Assembly: GCA_003242735.1 (NCBI GenBank)
Contig: QGVH01000019.1
Span: 17,236 to 81,235 of the forward strand
Direction: 5' to 3'
From: a bacterium
Lineage (GTDB): Bacteria; Gemmatimonadota; Gemmatimonadetes; Longimicrobiales; RSA9
Length of the DNA: 64,000 nt
Shown: one piece after another, positions 1-8,618 of the stretch
Numbering within the stretch: the first letter of the stretch is position 1
Layout of the letters: each line of letters opens with the position of its first letter
Notes under the pieces: model-generated
Seen by the model: the letters and a program-made list of their open reading frames with translations, nothing else
What the model was told of the DNA's origin: nothing
The model's database searches: none
Position numbers and translations under genes: made by a program

Positions 1-966
1 ACGGCGCTGGTGCTGCATCCCGCCTGTGCGTTGCACGACACGGGCTGGAAGCATCCGGAGCACCAGGGTCGGCTTCCGGCCATCGTGAACGCGCTTTACC
101 AGGAGACGCCGGCGTTGCACCAGGCGGTGTTGCAGCGCGAGGCGGAGCCCGCGTCCCGTTCTGCGTTGCTGCGGGTGCACACGCCGGAGCACCTCGACCG
201 GATCGAGGCGGCGGCGGCGCGGGCGGCGCGGGAGGGCGGGGCGGTGTTCCTGGACGCGGACACGGTGGTCTCGGCGGCGTCGTGGGAGGCGGCGCGGGCG
301 GCGGCGGGCTGCGCGATCACGGCGGCGGAGCTGGTGCTCCGTGGCGAGGCCCGGACGGCGTTCGCGCTCACGCGGCCGCCGGGCCATCACGCGACGGCGG
401 ACCGCGCCATGGGCTTCTGCCTGTTCAACAACGTGGCCGTGGCTGCGCGGCACGTGCAGGCGGAGTGGCGCGTCGGGCGCGTGCTGATCGTGGATTGGGA
501 CGTGCACCACGGCAACGGCACGCAGGACATTTTCTACAACGACCCGACCGTCTACGTGCTCTCGCTGCACCTGCGCGGGCACTACCCGGGCACGGGCTCG
601 GCGGAGGAGCGCGGCGTGGGCGCCGGGATCGGCGCCACGCGCAACGTGGAGCTCCCGTACGGACTCCCGGCCGCGGAGTACCGCCGGATCTTCGAGGAGC
701 AGCTCGAGGCGGCGCTGGCCGAGGTCGAGCCGGACTTCGTCTTCATCTCGGCGGGGTTCGACTGTCTGGCCGGCGATCCGCTGGGCGGGTTGTTGCTCGA
801 GCCCGAGGACCTGTACGCGATGACACGGCTGGTGATCGAGCGCACGGCGGCGACGGCCGGCGGCCGGGTCGTGGCCGTCCTGGAGGGCGGGTACGTGCCG
901 GCTCGCCTCGGGGCGGGCGTCGTCCGGGTCCTGCGGGCGTTGGCCGGTCTGCCGCCGGAGGGGTGA
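1..966 (+). CDS. Histone deacetylase/AcuC-family deacetylase, 5' truncated
   Basis: A zinc-dependent deacetylase of the HDAC/AcuC/acetylpolyamine amidohydrolase superfamily, expected to act in the cytosol on acetyl-lysine or acetylated amines. The frame is open to base 1, so the true start lies outside the window; about 321 codons are visible, close to full length. Family motifs are intact: RPPGHHA (active-site His pair), DWDVHHGNGTQ (zinc ligands and substrate channel), and LEGGY near the C terminus with the catalytic Tyr. The class II-like GNGTQ form is typical of bacterial members. Substrate cannot be told from sequence. A promoter for the next gene lies just after the stop, so the two are probably transcribed separately. 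Confidence 0.93.
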   Translation, partial: TALVLHPACALHDTGWKHPEHQGRLPAIVNALYQETPALHQAVLQREAEPASRSALLRVHTPEHLDRIEAAAARAAREGGAVFLDADTVVSAASWEAARAAAGCAITAAELVLRGEARTAFALTRPPGHHATADRAMGFCLFNNVAVAARHVQAEWRVGRVLIVDWDVHHGNGTQDIFYNDPTVYVLSLHLRGHYPGTGSAEERGVGAGIGATRNVELPYGLPAAEYRRIFEEQLEAALAEVEPDFVFISAGFDCLAGDPLGGLLLEPEDLYAMTRLVIERTAATAGGRVVAVLEGGYVPARLGAGVVRVLRALAGLPPEG

Positions 967-979
967 GGCGGCGGGATTC

Positions 980-1008
980 TGGACAAGACCCGGGTCGGGC
1001 GCTAGAAT
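980..1008 (+). promoter_or_regulatory. Sigma-70-type promoter
   Basis: TGGACA (980-985), a 17-base spacer and TAGAAT (1003-1008). Transcription would begin near 1015, giving a leader of about 90 bases to the ATG at 1106. Confidence 0.6.
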
Positions 1009-1105
1009 GCCGAGCCCGTACGTGCGCCGTCGAGTGGCTCGCCTCCCGCGTTCGAGGGGGATCTGCGGCGCAACGTCTACGTTTCCCAGGGAAGGGAGCG
1101 TCGCG

Positions 1106-1546
1106 ATGGAACGGAGCGATCGCGTCAAGATCACCCTCAAGTGGATCCAGATCCTGGACAAGCTGGAGCCCTTCTACAAGGAGCGCGGCGAGTTCCGCTT
1201 CAAGGCGCGCGTCTCGACGCCGGACGGGCGCGTGCTCTCGGAGACGACGCTCCCGAAGGAGGGGCACCTCGAGATTTCGGACCGCCCGGGCTGGAACCGT
1301 GTGACGCTGGACGAGGTGGTGTTCGAGGGGCAGCCCGGCGCGGAGGGTCTCGTGGTGGAGTTCACGGGGGAGGAGCTCGACACCCTCAGTGCCAACGACC
1401 GACTGGACCATTACCGCCGCGAGTTCACGGGTCCGGCCTCGTCGTGGGTGGGCTGGTACGGCCCGGGGGACGAGACCCAGGTCCGGCCAGAGGACCCGGA
1501 GAACATGAGCAAGTGGCGGGTCTGCTACACGATCGAGCAGGTGTGA
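1106..1546 (+). CDS. Conserved hypothetical protein, 146 aa
   Basis: Function not recognised. The protein is soluble and acidic, without signal peptide or membrane segment. It begins MERSDRVKITLKWIQILDKL and looks rich in beta strands, with phrases such as FRFKARVSTPDGRVLSE and GLVVEFTGEELD; a C2-like or other beta-sandwich fold is a guess from this pattern. The ATG is chosen because GGGAAGGGAGCG lies immediately upstream; an in-frame upstream start would overlap the promoter. It is monocistronic: its own promoter lies 100 bases upstream and a strong terminator follows. Confidence 0.75.
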   Translation: MERSDRVKITLKWIQILDKLEPFYKERGEFRFKARVSTPDGRVLSETTLPKEGHLEISDRPGWNRVTLDEVVFEGQPGAEGLVVEFTGEELDTLSANDRLDHYRREFTGPASSWVGWYGPGDETQVRPEDPENMSKWRVCYTIEQV

Positions 1547-1591
1547 CGGCGGCGGGGCGGGCGACCGGCCCCGCGGCGCGCAGGCGGTGGA

Positions 1592-1627
1592 CCGCGTCCG
1601 GCGGATCGGGCGCGGTTTTCGTTTTTT
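1592..1627 (+). terminator. Intrinsic terminator
   Basis: Arms CCGCGTCCG (1592-1600) and CGGGCGCGG (1607-1615) form a 9-bp stem with one U-G pair and a six-base loop. TTTTCGTTTTTT follows, a striking T run in this GC-rich DNA. Confidence 0.8.
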
Positions 1628-1655
1628 CTACCGTTTCGCCGTCCGCGGCCGCGGA

Positions 1656-1685
1656 TTGACCGGTGCGGCGAACCGCGCCTACATT
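1656..1685 (+). promoter_or_regulatory. Promoter placed for a leaderless mRNA
   Basis: TTGACC (1656-1661), an 18-base spacer and TACATT (1680-1685). The expected start of transcription, about 7 bases after the -10 box, falls on or next to the ATG at 1693. There is no Shine-Dalgarno sequence between them. Confidence 0.55.
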
Positions 1686-1692
1686 CCGCGCC

Positions 1693-2505
1693 ATGCTCTC
1701 ACGTGAGCAGGGTCCCTCGCTGCTGGGATTGGCGCGGCTCGGTCCGCGCGGCGTGCTTCCGCCCGGGGGGGAGGAGCTGTACCGGCACGTGGCGCGGCTG
1801 GTGGAGCTCGGGCCGGAGCGCGAGTTCCTCGTGGTGCCGTGCGGCCACGCGGTGACGACGGAGTTCCTCGCGCGAACCACGGGAGCGACGGGCGCGGGTG
1901 TGGACCCGGACGCGGAGCTGGTGGAGCGGGCGGTGGAGCGGGCGAAGGAGGCGGGGCTGGCGTCGCGCCTGCACTACGAGGCCGCGCCGCTGGAGGACCT
2001 GCCGTACCAGGACGCGGTGTTCGACGTGGCGATCGGCGAGATCGGCCTGGCGGCGGCGGGGGACGTGCAGGCTGCGGTGCGTGAGCTGGTGCGCGTGACC
2101 CGGCCGCTGGGGTCCGTGGTGCTGATCCAGCTCGTGTGGACGGGGAACGTCACGCCGGAGCGGCGGGAGGCGGTGGCGGAGCACCTCGGGCTGCGGCCCC
2201 TGGTGCTGGTGGAGTGGAAACAGCTGCTGCGCGAGGCGGGCGTGGTGGACCTGCACGTGGAGGACTGGGCGGATGCGGCGGGGCCGCGGAGCGGGGGGGG
2301 CCGTGGCCTGGCCGACCTGCTGTCGCTGCGGCACCTCGGCGCGACGGTGTGGCACGCGGCCCGGCGGTGGGGCTGGCGTGGCGTACGTGAGGCGCTGGCC
2401 CGGGACCGCCAGGTCCGGGCGCTGCTGACCCGGGAACGGGCGCTCGGCCTCTCGCTGATCAAGGGGACGCGATGGCAGGAGCCGCCGGCCACCACCAGCC
2501 CGTAG
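1693..2505 (+). CDS. Class I SAM-dependent methyltransferase
   Basis: A 270-aa soluble protein with a Rossmann-type methyltransferase core in the middle. FLVVPCGHAVTTEFLA corresponds to motif I (the first Gly-rich loop is altered to PCGHAVT), GAGVDPDAELVERA to the acidic residue after strand 2, and LEDLPYQDAVFDVAIGEIGL to motif IV. The C-terminal quarter is helical and Arg-rich and may be a substrate cap. The methyl acceptor is unknown. The ATG fits the promoter at 1656-1685 in a leaderless arrangement. It overlaps the start of the corA-like gene by 34 bases, so the two are probably co-transcribed. Confidence 0.8.
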   Translation: MLSREQGPSLLGLARLGPRGVLPPGGEELYRHVARLVELGPEREFLVVPCGHAVTTEFLARTTGATGAGVDPDAELVERAVERAKEAGLASRLHYEAAPLEDLPYQDAVFDVAIGEIGLAAAGDVQAAVRELVRVTRPLGSVVLIQLVWTGNVTPERREAVAEHLGLRPLVLVEWKQLLREAGVVDLHVEDWADAAGPRSGGGRGLADLLSLRHLGATVWHAARRWGWRGVREALARDRQVRALLTRERALGLSLIKGTRWQEPPATTSP

Positions 2506-3497
2506 AGCGGGCGCTCGCCGCGTCCCTGGCCTATGCCGTCGAGCCCGGCGGCCGGCTGGAGCGGCTGGCGACGCGCGAGGAGCTGGCCCGCCGCCTCGCG
2601 TCGGGCCGTGGCCAGATCTGGGTGGACATCGACTCGCGCAGCGAGGCGGAGTGGTGGCTGCTGGGCGACGTCTTCCGCTTCCACCCGCTGGCGATCGAGG
2701 ACACCCGCTCGCCGGAATCCCGCATCAAGGTCGAGGAGTACGACGGCTACCTGTTCGTGGTCGCGCGCGCCGTGCGCTTCGCCACCTGGACGCCGGAGCC
2801 GTACGACATCGCCTCCTACAACACGTACCTGTTCCTCGGGCGCAACTACCTGGTGACGGTGCACGGCGAGCCGTCCCGGGCGGTGGAGACGGTGGCGGCG
2901 CGGGTCGAGGCCGCGCCGGAGCTCATGGCGCGTGGCGTGGACCACGTGGCCTACATGCTCCTCGACACGCTGGTGGACTTCTACTTCCCGCTGCTCGACG
3001 AGATCGACACCTTCGTGGACGAGCTCGAGGAACGGATCTTCGAGCACCACGGCAAGGACACGATGGAGCGGATCTTCGAGCTGAAACGCTCGCTGCTCGC
3101 GCTCCGGCGGCATCTCGCGCCGATGCGGGAGGTGGCGGCGACGCTGGCGAACCGGCCGTCCGCGTACCTGAGGCCCGAGACGCAGATCTACTTCCGCGAC
3201 GTGTACGACCACGTGGTGCGGCAGGTCGAGTCGGTGGAGACGTTCCGGGACATCCTGTCCGGCGCGATGGAAGGGTACCTCTCATCCGTCTCCAACCGGA
3301 TGAACGAGGTGATCAAGGCGCTGTCGGTGATCGCGACAGTGGTCCTGCCGCCCACGTTGGTGGCCAGCATCTACGGGATGAACTTTGCGCGGATGCCCGG
3401 ACTGGATCACCCGTGGGGGTTCTGGCTGGCGCTGCTCGCGATGGCGGTGATCTCGGGCGGCTTCGTCATCTACATGTGGTGGAAACGTTGGCTCTGA
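2472..3497 (+). CDS. corA: CorA-family divalent cation transporter
   Basis: Inner-membrane Mg2+/Co2+ channel of the CorA family, 341 aa, full length. The N-terminal two thirds form the cytoplasmic funnel domain with the long stalk helix. Two C-terminal transmembrane helices follow, with the family's signature YGMNF at the end of the first (G302-M303-N304). The last helix ends in KRWL at the cytoplasmic face. The start overlaps the upstream methyltransferase by 34 bases. Homopentameric assembly and gating by cytoplasmic Mg2+ are known for the family; ion preference here is inferred. Confidence 0.95.
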   Translation: MAGAAGHHQPVERALAASLAYAVEPGGRLERLATREELARRLASGRGQIWVDIDSRSEAEWWLLGDVFRFHPLAIEDTRSPESRIKVEEYDGYLFVVARAVRFATWTPEPYDIASYNTYLFLGRNYLVTVHGEPSRAVETVAARVEAAPELMARGVDHVAYMLLDTLVDFYFPLLDEIDTFVDELEERIFEHHGKDTMERIFELKRSLLALRRHLAPMREVAATLANRPSAYLRPETQIYFRDVYDHVVRQVESVETFRDILSGAMEGYLSSVSNRMNEVIKALSVIATVVLPPTLVASIYGMNFARMPGLDHPWGFWLALLAMAVISGGFVIYMWWKRWL

Positions 3498-3519
3498 GCG
3501 GATCCGGAGGAGGAGCACG

Positions 3520-4737
3520 ATGAGTACGGCGTCCGGGCGTGCAGCGGGCGGGCGCTTCGGCGGCGTCGCCGCGCGGCTCGAGGAGATCCAGGCGGCGCTG
3601 CGGGAACAGGGGCTGGACGGGTGGTTGCTGTACGACCTGCACGCGCGCAACGCGGTCGCAGCGCGGCTGCTGGGGCTGGGCGACCTGACGCGGCGTTACT
3701 TCGTGCTGCTGCCGGCGGAGGGCGAGCCGCACGCGGTGACGCACCGGATCGAACAGGGGCCCTGGGTGGAGTGGCCGTGGGTGCGGCACGAGTACTCGGC
3801 GTGGCGCGAGCTGGACGCGGTGCTCGCGGAGCTGCTGGCGGGCAAGCGCGTCGCGATGGAGATCTCGCCGCGCGACGCCGTGCCGGCGGTGGACGTCGTG
3901 CCGGCGGGCGTGCTGGAGCTGGTCCGGTCCGCGGGCGCGGAGGTCGTCTCCTCCGGCGACCTGATCACGCGCTTCTACTCTCGCTGGACCGCGGAGGGCC
4001 TCGCCTCGCACCGGCGCGCCGCCGGCGTGCTCGCCGCGGTCGCGGCGGAGGCGTTCCAGCGGGCTGCGGCGGCCCTCCGGTCCGGCGAGACGATGTACGA
4101 GGGGGAGCTGCGGCGTTGGGTGCTGGACGAACTCGCGGCGCGGGGCTGCGGCGTCGGCGCGGACGCCATCGTGGCGGTGGGGGCGAACGCGGCCGACCCG
4201 CACTACGAGACGGGCGAGCGGGGCGCGCCGCTGGTCCGCGACCAGGTGCTGCTCCTGGACCTGTGGGCGAAGGAGCGCGAGGACCTGGTGTACGCGGACC
4301 AGACGTGGATGGCGTACCTGGGCGAGTCGGTGCCGGGGCGGATCATCGCGCTGTGGGAGGTGGTGCGCGATGCGCGGGATGCCGGGGTGTCGTTCCTGCG
4401 GGAGCGGTGGGCGGCCGGGCAGCCGGTGCAGGGGAGGGAGGTGGACGATGTCGTGCGGGGCGTCATCACCGCGCGTGGCTACGGCGAGGCGTTCGTGCAC
4501 CGGACCGGGCACTCCATCGATTCCGCGACGCACGGCATGGGGCCCAACATCGACAACCTCGAGACGAGCGAGACCCGGCTGCTCATCCCGGGGGTGGGCT
4601 TCTCGATCGAGCCGGGCATCTACCTGCGCGGGGACGTGGGGCTGCGCAGCGAGATCAACGTGTACATGGGCGAGGCCGGGCCGGAGGTGACCCCGACGTC
4701 GCCGCAAGTGGAGCTGCCCGCCTTGCTCGCATCGTGA
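3520..4737 (+). CDS. M24-family (Xaa-Pro type) metallopeptidase
   Basis: A 405-aa cytosolic pita-bread-fold protein. An N-terminal creatinase-like domain (about residues 10-160) precedes the M24 catalytic domain. The five expected metal ligands are visible in order: Asp in LLLDLWA, Asp in YADQTW, His in HRTGHS, Glu in SIEPGIY and Glu in LRSEINVY. The enzyme most likely removes an N-terminal residue before proline or acts on a related dipeptide. The start is preceded by GGAGGAG. It follows corA by 22 bases and overlaps the next gene by one base (TGATG), so it sits inside an operon. Confidence 0.88.
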   Translation: MSTASGRAAGGRFGGVAARLEEIQAALREQGLDGWLLYDLHARNAVAARLLGLGDLTRRYFVLLPAEGEPHAVTHRIEQGPWVEWPWVRHEYSAWRELDAVLAELLAGKRVAMEISPRDAVPAVDVVPAGVLELVRSAGAEVVSSGDLITRFYSRWTAEGLASHRRAAGVLAAVAAEAFQRAAAALRSGETMYEGELRRWVLDELAARGCGVGADAIVAVGANAADPHYETGERGAPLVRDQVLLLDLWAKEREDLVYADQTWMAYLGESVPGRIIALWEVVRDARDAGVSFLRERWAAGQPVQGREVDDVVRGVITARGYGEAFVHRTGHSIDSATHGMGPNIDNLETSETRLLIPGVGFSIEPGIYLRGDVGLRSEINVYMGEAGPEVTPTSPQVELPALLAS

Positions 4738-5387
4738 TGTCGAACGAGGGGGCACCCGGAGCGGCGCCTGCCGGCGCGGCGCGGACCGAGACCGGGCTCT
4801 ACCTGTACGGCGTGGTCCGGGCCAGCGGCTGGCGCCCCTGGCGTGGGGGCGACGAGGAGGGGGTGCAGCGCGTGCGTTACCGCGACCTGGCGGCGCTGGT
4901 CCGGCCGGCGCCGTTCGAGCTGCCGGCGCTCGATCGGCAGGTGCTGCTCTCCCACCAGCGTGCCGTGGAGCAGGCGATGCGGCGCCATTCGATCCTGCCT
5001 GCGCCGGCCGGTGTGGTGTTCCGCGGGCGCCGGCCGCTCATCCGCTTCCTGGAGGACCAGTACGTCGCGCTGGACGAGGGTCTCGCCTTCGTCGAGAACC
5101 ACTGGGAGCTCCGGCTTCACATCACGCCCGCGAGGGAGGGCGAGCCCGATGCGGAGCTGGCGGACAGCGCCGCCCGGCTCTATGCGGAGCTGCGCCGCGG
5201 CGTGCGCGCGGCGATCCCGTTCCCGCGCTCGGGGCGTCGCCTCCTCAGCGCCGCGTTCCTGGTGGACCGCGGCTCGTGGGCGCACTTCGTCGAGCGGGCG
5301 CACGACCTCGGGGCCCAGCATCCCGGGCTCGTCGTGGACGTGACGGGCCCGTGGCCGCCGTACGATTTCGTGAAAATGGTCGTCTGA
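4737..5387 (+). CDS. GvpF/GvpL-like gas vesicle family protein (orphan)
   Basis: A 216-aa protein resembling the GvpL/GvpF family. It opens with LYLYGVVRA and closes with VTGPWPPYDFVKMVV, both characteristic of the family. GvpF/L proteins are accessory components of gas vesicle assembly in known systems. No gvpA or other gas vesicle gene is present in the window, so a gas vesicle role is doubtful; an uncharacterised cytosolic role is possible. The start is the ATG overlapping the peptidase stop codon by one base, indicating translational coupling. PriA follows after 15 bases. Confidence 0.8.
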   Translation: MSNEGAPGAAPAGAARTETGLYLYGVVRASGWRPWRGGDEEGVQRVRYRDLAALVRPAPFELPALDRQVLLSHQRAVEQAMRRHSILPAPAGVVFRGRRPLIRFLEDQYVALDEGLAFVENHWELRLHITPAREGEPDAELADSAARLYAELRRGVRAAIPFPRSGRRLLSAAFLVDRGSWAHFVERAHDLGAQHPGLVVDVTGPWPPYDFVKMVV

Positions 5388-5402
5388 GCGGGCCCGCCTC
5401 CG

Positions 5403-7730
5403 ATGCTGGTTGACGTCGCGCTGCCGCTGCCGATCCCGCGGCTCTTCACGTACAGGGTCGAGCAGGGGGACGTGGCGGCCGGGACCCGGGTGCTGGTGCC
5501 GTTCCGCGGGCGCCGCTTGATCGGCTGGGTCACCGGCCCGTGCACGGAGGCCGTGGACCCGGCCCGGGTCCGCCCGGTCACCGCGGTGCTGGATGAGGTG
5601 CCGACGGTGCCGCCGGAGCTCTTGCGCCTGTGCCGCTGGGTCGCGGACTACTACGCCGCGCCGCTGGGCCAGGTGCTGCGGGCGGCGTTGCCGACGGTGC
5701 TCTCGGACACGCGCCGGCCCGAGCCGCCGGTGCGGACCCGGCGCATTTTGCGCCTGACCCGCGAGCTGCCGAGTCTCCAGGAGCGGGACGAACTGTTCGG
5801 GCGGGCGCGGCAGCAGCGCGCCTGCTACGAGGCGGTGGAGGGGTTGGGCGGCAGCGCCGAGGTGGCCCACCTGACCCGCCGGCTCGGCTTCTCGCTGGGC
5901 GTGCTCCGTGGCCTCGTTGCGCGGGGAGTGGCGGAGATCGTCGAGCGCGAGGTGGAGCGCGACCCGTTCGCCAGCATGCCGGCGCCGCCCCCGCCGCGCT
6001 TCGAGCTGACGCCGGCGCAACGGCGCGCCCGGGATGCGCTGGTCGCTGCCGCCGAGGCGATCGCCGGGGCGCGGAGCGGCGCGTCCGACGGCGCGGAACC
6101 CGATCTGCGCCCCTTCCTGCTCCTGGGCGTGACCGGCTCGGGGAAGACCCTCGTCTACATCGAGCTGCTGCGCGAGGTGGTGGAGCGGCAGGGCCGCGGC
6201 GCCATCGTGTTGGTGCCCGAGATCGCGCTGACGCCGCAAACGGTGGCGCGGTTCCGGAGCCAGTTCGGCGACCTCGTCGCGGTGCTGCACTCGGCGCTCT
6301 CGGACGGCGAGCGGTTCGACGCGTGGCGGGCGCTCCGCAACGGCGAGCGGCGCATCGTGGTGGGCGCGCGCTCGAGCGTGTTCGCGCCCGTGCAGGACCT
6401 GGGCGCCATCATCGTGGACGAAGAGCACGAGGGCACGTACAAGCAGTCGGACGAGGCGCCACGGTACCACGCGCGCGAGGTCGCCATTATGCGCGCCCGG
6501 ATGAGCGGCGCGGTGTGCGTCCTCGGCAGCGCGACGCCCTCCCTCGAGAGCTGGCACAACGCGCAGACGGGCAAGTACCGGCTGCTGGAGCTGCCGGAGC
6601 GGGTCGAGGGCCGGCCGCTGCCGCCGGTCCGGGTGATCGACATGCGGGCGCGTCCCGGCCCCGCCCCCGCCCCGCCGGCCCGCCTCCCGGCGGAGGGAGC
6701 CACGGGTGGGGAGCGCCGGCAGGACGTGCTTGCGCCGGAGCTGGTGGAGGCGATCCGGCTGCGGCTCGAGCGGAGGGAGCAGGTCATCCTGCTGCTCAAC
6801 CGTCGCGGCTACGCGACCTTCGTCCAGTGCCGCGAGTGCGGCAACGTGTGGCGCTGCCGGCAGTGCAACGTCGCGCTCACCTACCACCGCACGCGCCGGC
6901 GCCTCGTGTGCCACTACTGCTTCCACGCGGAGCCGCCGCCCATCACCTGCGACCGGTGCGCCTCCGGCGACCTCTCGTTCCGCGGCATGGGCACCGAGCA
7001 GGTCGAACGGGCGGTGATCGAGACGTTCCCCACCGCGCGCGTCGCCCGCATGGACGTGGACACCACGTCCGGCAAGTGGTCCCACCACGAGATCCTCGAC
7101 CGCGTGGGCCGGGGCGAGGTGGACATCCTGCTCGGGACCCAGATGATCGCCAAGGGGCTGGACTTCCCGCGGGTCACGCTGGTCGGCGTGGTCAACGCGG
7201 ACGTGGGGCTCAACCTGCCGGACTTCCGCGCCACGGAGCGCACCTTCCAGCTCCTCACCCAGGTGGCGGGCCGCGCCGGCCGGGGACCCGCCGGCGGCGA
7301 GGTGTTGATCCAGACGTCGCTCCCCAACCACTACGCCATCCGCGCCGCCCTCGCCCACGACTACAAGGGGTTCGCCGCCCGCGAGCTCGAGGAGCGGCGC
7401 GAGCCCCGCTACCCCCCCCACTGCCGCCTGGTCAACGTCGTCATCAGCGGGACCGACGAGCTGGCCGTCCAGGAGGAGGCCGAGCGCGCCGCCACCTGGA
7501 CCCGCGACTTCGTCCGCCGCGAGGCCCGCGGCGACGTCGAGGTGACCGGGCCCGCTCCTTGCCCCATCGACCGGATACGGGGCCGCTGGCGCTGGCACTT
7601 CCTGCTCCGCAGCCCTCGCGCCGAGCCCATCGGCCGCACGTGCCGGGCGCTCCACGAGCGCTTCACCGTGCGGCCCGGGTCGGCCGAGCTCCGCATGGCG
7701 ATCGATCGGGACCCGGTGGCCCTGCTCTGA
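5403..7730 (+). CDS. priA: Primosomal helicase PriA
   Basis: A 3'-to-5' superfamily 2 DNA helicase that restarts stalled replication forks by reloading the primosome. At 775 aa it is full length. The N-terminal DNA-binding part begins MLVDVALPLPIPRLFTY. Walker A is GVTGSGKT (residues 242-249) and Walker B is DEEH (339-342). A zinc-binding insert with paired CxxC motifs (CREC, CRQC, CHYC, CDRC) interrupts the helicase core, as expected for PriA. Motif VI lies in the stretch around QVAGRAGRG. A Pro-rich insertion precedes the zinc region. It is the last gene of the run that begins at 1693. Confidence 0.97.
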   Translation: MLVDVALPLPIPRLFTYRVEQGDVAAGTRVLVPFRGRRLIGWVTGPCTEAVDPARVRPVTAVLDEVPTVPPELLRLCRWVADYYAAPLGQVLRAALPTVLSDTRRPEPPVRTRRILRLTRELPSLQERDELFGRARQQRACYEAVEGLGGSAEVAHLTRRLGFSLGVLRGLVARGVAEIVEREVERDPFASMPAPPPPRFELTPAQRRARDALVAAAEAIAGARSGASDGAEPDLRPFLLLGVTGSGKTLVYIELLREVVERQGRGAIVLVPEIALTPQTVARFRSQFGDLVAVLHSALSDGERFDAWRALRNGERRIVVGARSSVFAPVQDLGAIIVDEEHEGTYKQSDEAPRYHAREVAIMRARMSGAVCVLGSATPSLESWHNAQTGKYRLLELPERVEGRPLPPVRVIDMRARPGPAPAPPARLPAEGATGGERRQDVLAPELVEAIRLRLERREQVILLLNRRGYATFVQCRECGNVWRCRQCNVALTYHRTRRRLVCHYCFHAEPPPITCDRCASGDLSFRGMGTEQVERAVIETFPTARVARMDVDTTSGKWSHHEILDRVGRGEVDILLGTQMIAKGLDFPRVTLVGVVNADVGLNLPDFRATERTFQLLTQVAGRAGRGPAGGEVLIQTSLPNHYAIRAALAHDYKGFAARELEERREPRYPPHCRLVNVVISGTDELAVQEEAERAATWTRDFVRREARGDVEVTGPAPCPIDRIRGRWRWHFLLRSPRAEPIGRTCRALHERFTVRPGSAELRMAIDRDPVALL

Positions 7731-7739
7731 GGCGCCCGA

Positions 7740-7768
7740 TTGTGCGGAACCCGGGCCGGCGCTAGACT
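7740..7768 (+). promoter_or_regulatory. Sigma-70-type promoter
   Basis: TTGTGC (7740-7745), a 17-base spacer and TAGACT (7763-7768). Transcription from about 7775 gives a leader of roughly 130 bases before the HNH gene. Confidence 0.55.
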
Positions 7769-7907
7769 ATCTGTCGGATCGGCAGACGAGTCCGGCCGGC
7801 GCGGACGGCGGTGCCGGGGGCGGCCGGAGTGGGTCGGCTCCGCAGGCGGCTGGCGAACAAAGAACCAATCCGGAGCGTATCATCCGGTGTGGCCGCAACG
7901 GAGGTAG

Positions 7908-8510
7908 GTGAACACGGCCATGGGTTGCCTGGCCCTCAACGCGTCGTTCGAGCCGCTCACGATCCTGCCGGTACGCCGCGCGCTCCGGTTGGTGATCGAT
8001 CGCAAGGCCGAGATCCTGGAGATCGATGAGACGCGGGTCTTCCGCTCGGAGCGGCGGCAGTTGCCGTGCCCTTCGGTCATCCGGCTGGTGCGGTACGTCC
8101 AGGTCCCGCGCAAGTTCCGGCGGCAGGTCACGAACACCTTCCTGTTCGCGCGGGACAACTACCGCTGCGAGTACTGCGGGCGGCACCGCTCGGAGCTCCG
8201 CGGCCGGGAGTTCCTGACGCGGGATCACATCGTGCCGCTCTCGCGCGGCGGCGAGAACACATGGACGAACGTGGTGACGGCGTGCTCGCCGTGCAACAAC
8301 AAGAAGGGCAACCACCTGCCGCACGAGGTGGGGATGCGCGTGTTGCACGAGCCCAAGGAGCCGAACTACGTGGAGCTGGTGTGGGCAGTGCGGAAGGTGA
8401 CGCCCGTGCAGGCGAAGTACATCAAGATGTTCTACGGCGAGGACGTGTTGAGGGTGCTGCAGGACGTGACGCCGTCGGAGGAGACGCCGTCTGCGGCGTC
8501 GGCCGCGTGA
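7908..8510 (+). CDS. HNH endonuclease
   Basis: A 200-aa HNH nuclease-fold protein. The N-terminal part (LALNASFEPLTILPVRRA) is typical of a widespread chromosomal HNH family. The nuclease core holds a zinc knuckle CEYCG, then LTRDHIVPLSRGG with the catalytic His, and finally NVVTACSPCNNKKGN with the second Cys pair and terminal His/Asn positions. The physiological target is unknown; DNA repair or defence roles are possible. The GTG at 7908 is only 3 bases from GGAGG (7900-7904); the ATG at 7920 is 15 bases away, so the start is uncertain by four codons. A perfect 17-bp terminator follows. Confidence 0.88.
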   Translation: MNTAMGCLALNASFEPLTILPVRRALRLVIDRKAEILEIDETRVFRSERRQLPCPSVIRLVRYVQVPRKFRRQVTNTFLFARDNYRCEYCGRHRSELRGREFLTRDHIVPLSRGGENTWTNVVTACSPCNNKKGNHLPHEVGMRVLHEPKEPNYVELVWAVRKVTPVQAKYIKMFYGEDVLRVLQDVTPSEETPSAASAA

Positions 8511-8540
8511 GCGGACCACGGGCCCGCGCGACGCGGATGC

Positions 8541-8587
8541 GAGAGCGGCCGGGCGGGATTCCACCCGCCCGGCCGCTCTCACGTTTT
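8541..8587. terminator. Strong intrinsic terminator
   Basis: Perfect 17-bp stem: left arm 8541-8557 (GAGAGCGGCCGGGCGGG), six-base loop ATTCCA, right arm 8564-8580, then ACGTTTT. It lies between two convergent genes and could serve both strands, although the T run favours the plus strand. Confidence 0.9.
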
Positions 8588-8618
8588 CGCGTGTGGCGGC
8601 GACCTCAGCTGCGCCGGG

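Noticed and set aside
4737..5387. A gas vesicle gene cluster
   Set aside because: Only one GvpF/L-like gene is present; the neighbours are a peptidase and priA.
4620..7655. Long minus-strand frame antisense to priA
   Set aside because: Composition is Arg/Ala/His/Pro-rich without any domain, and priA on the plus strand is certain.
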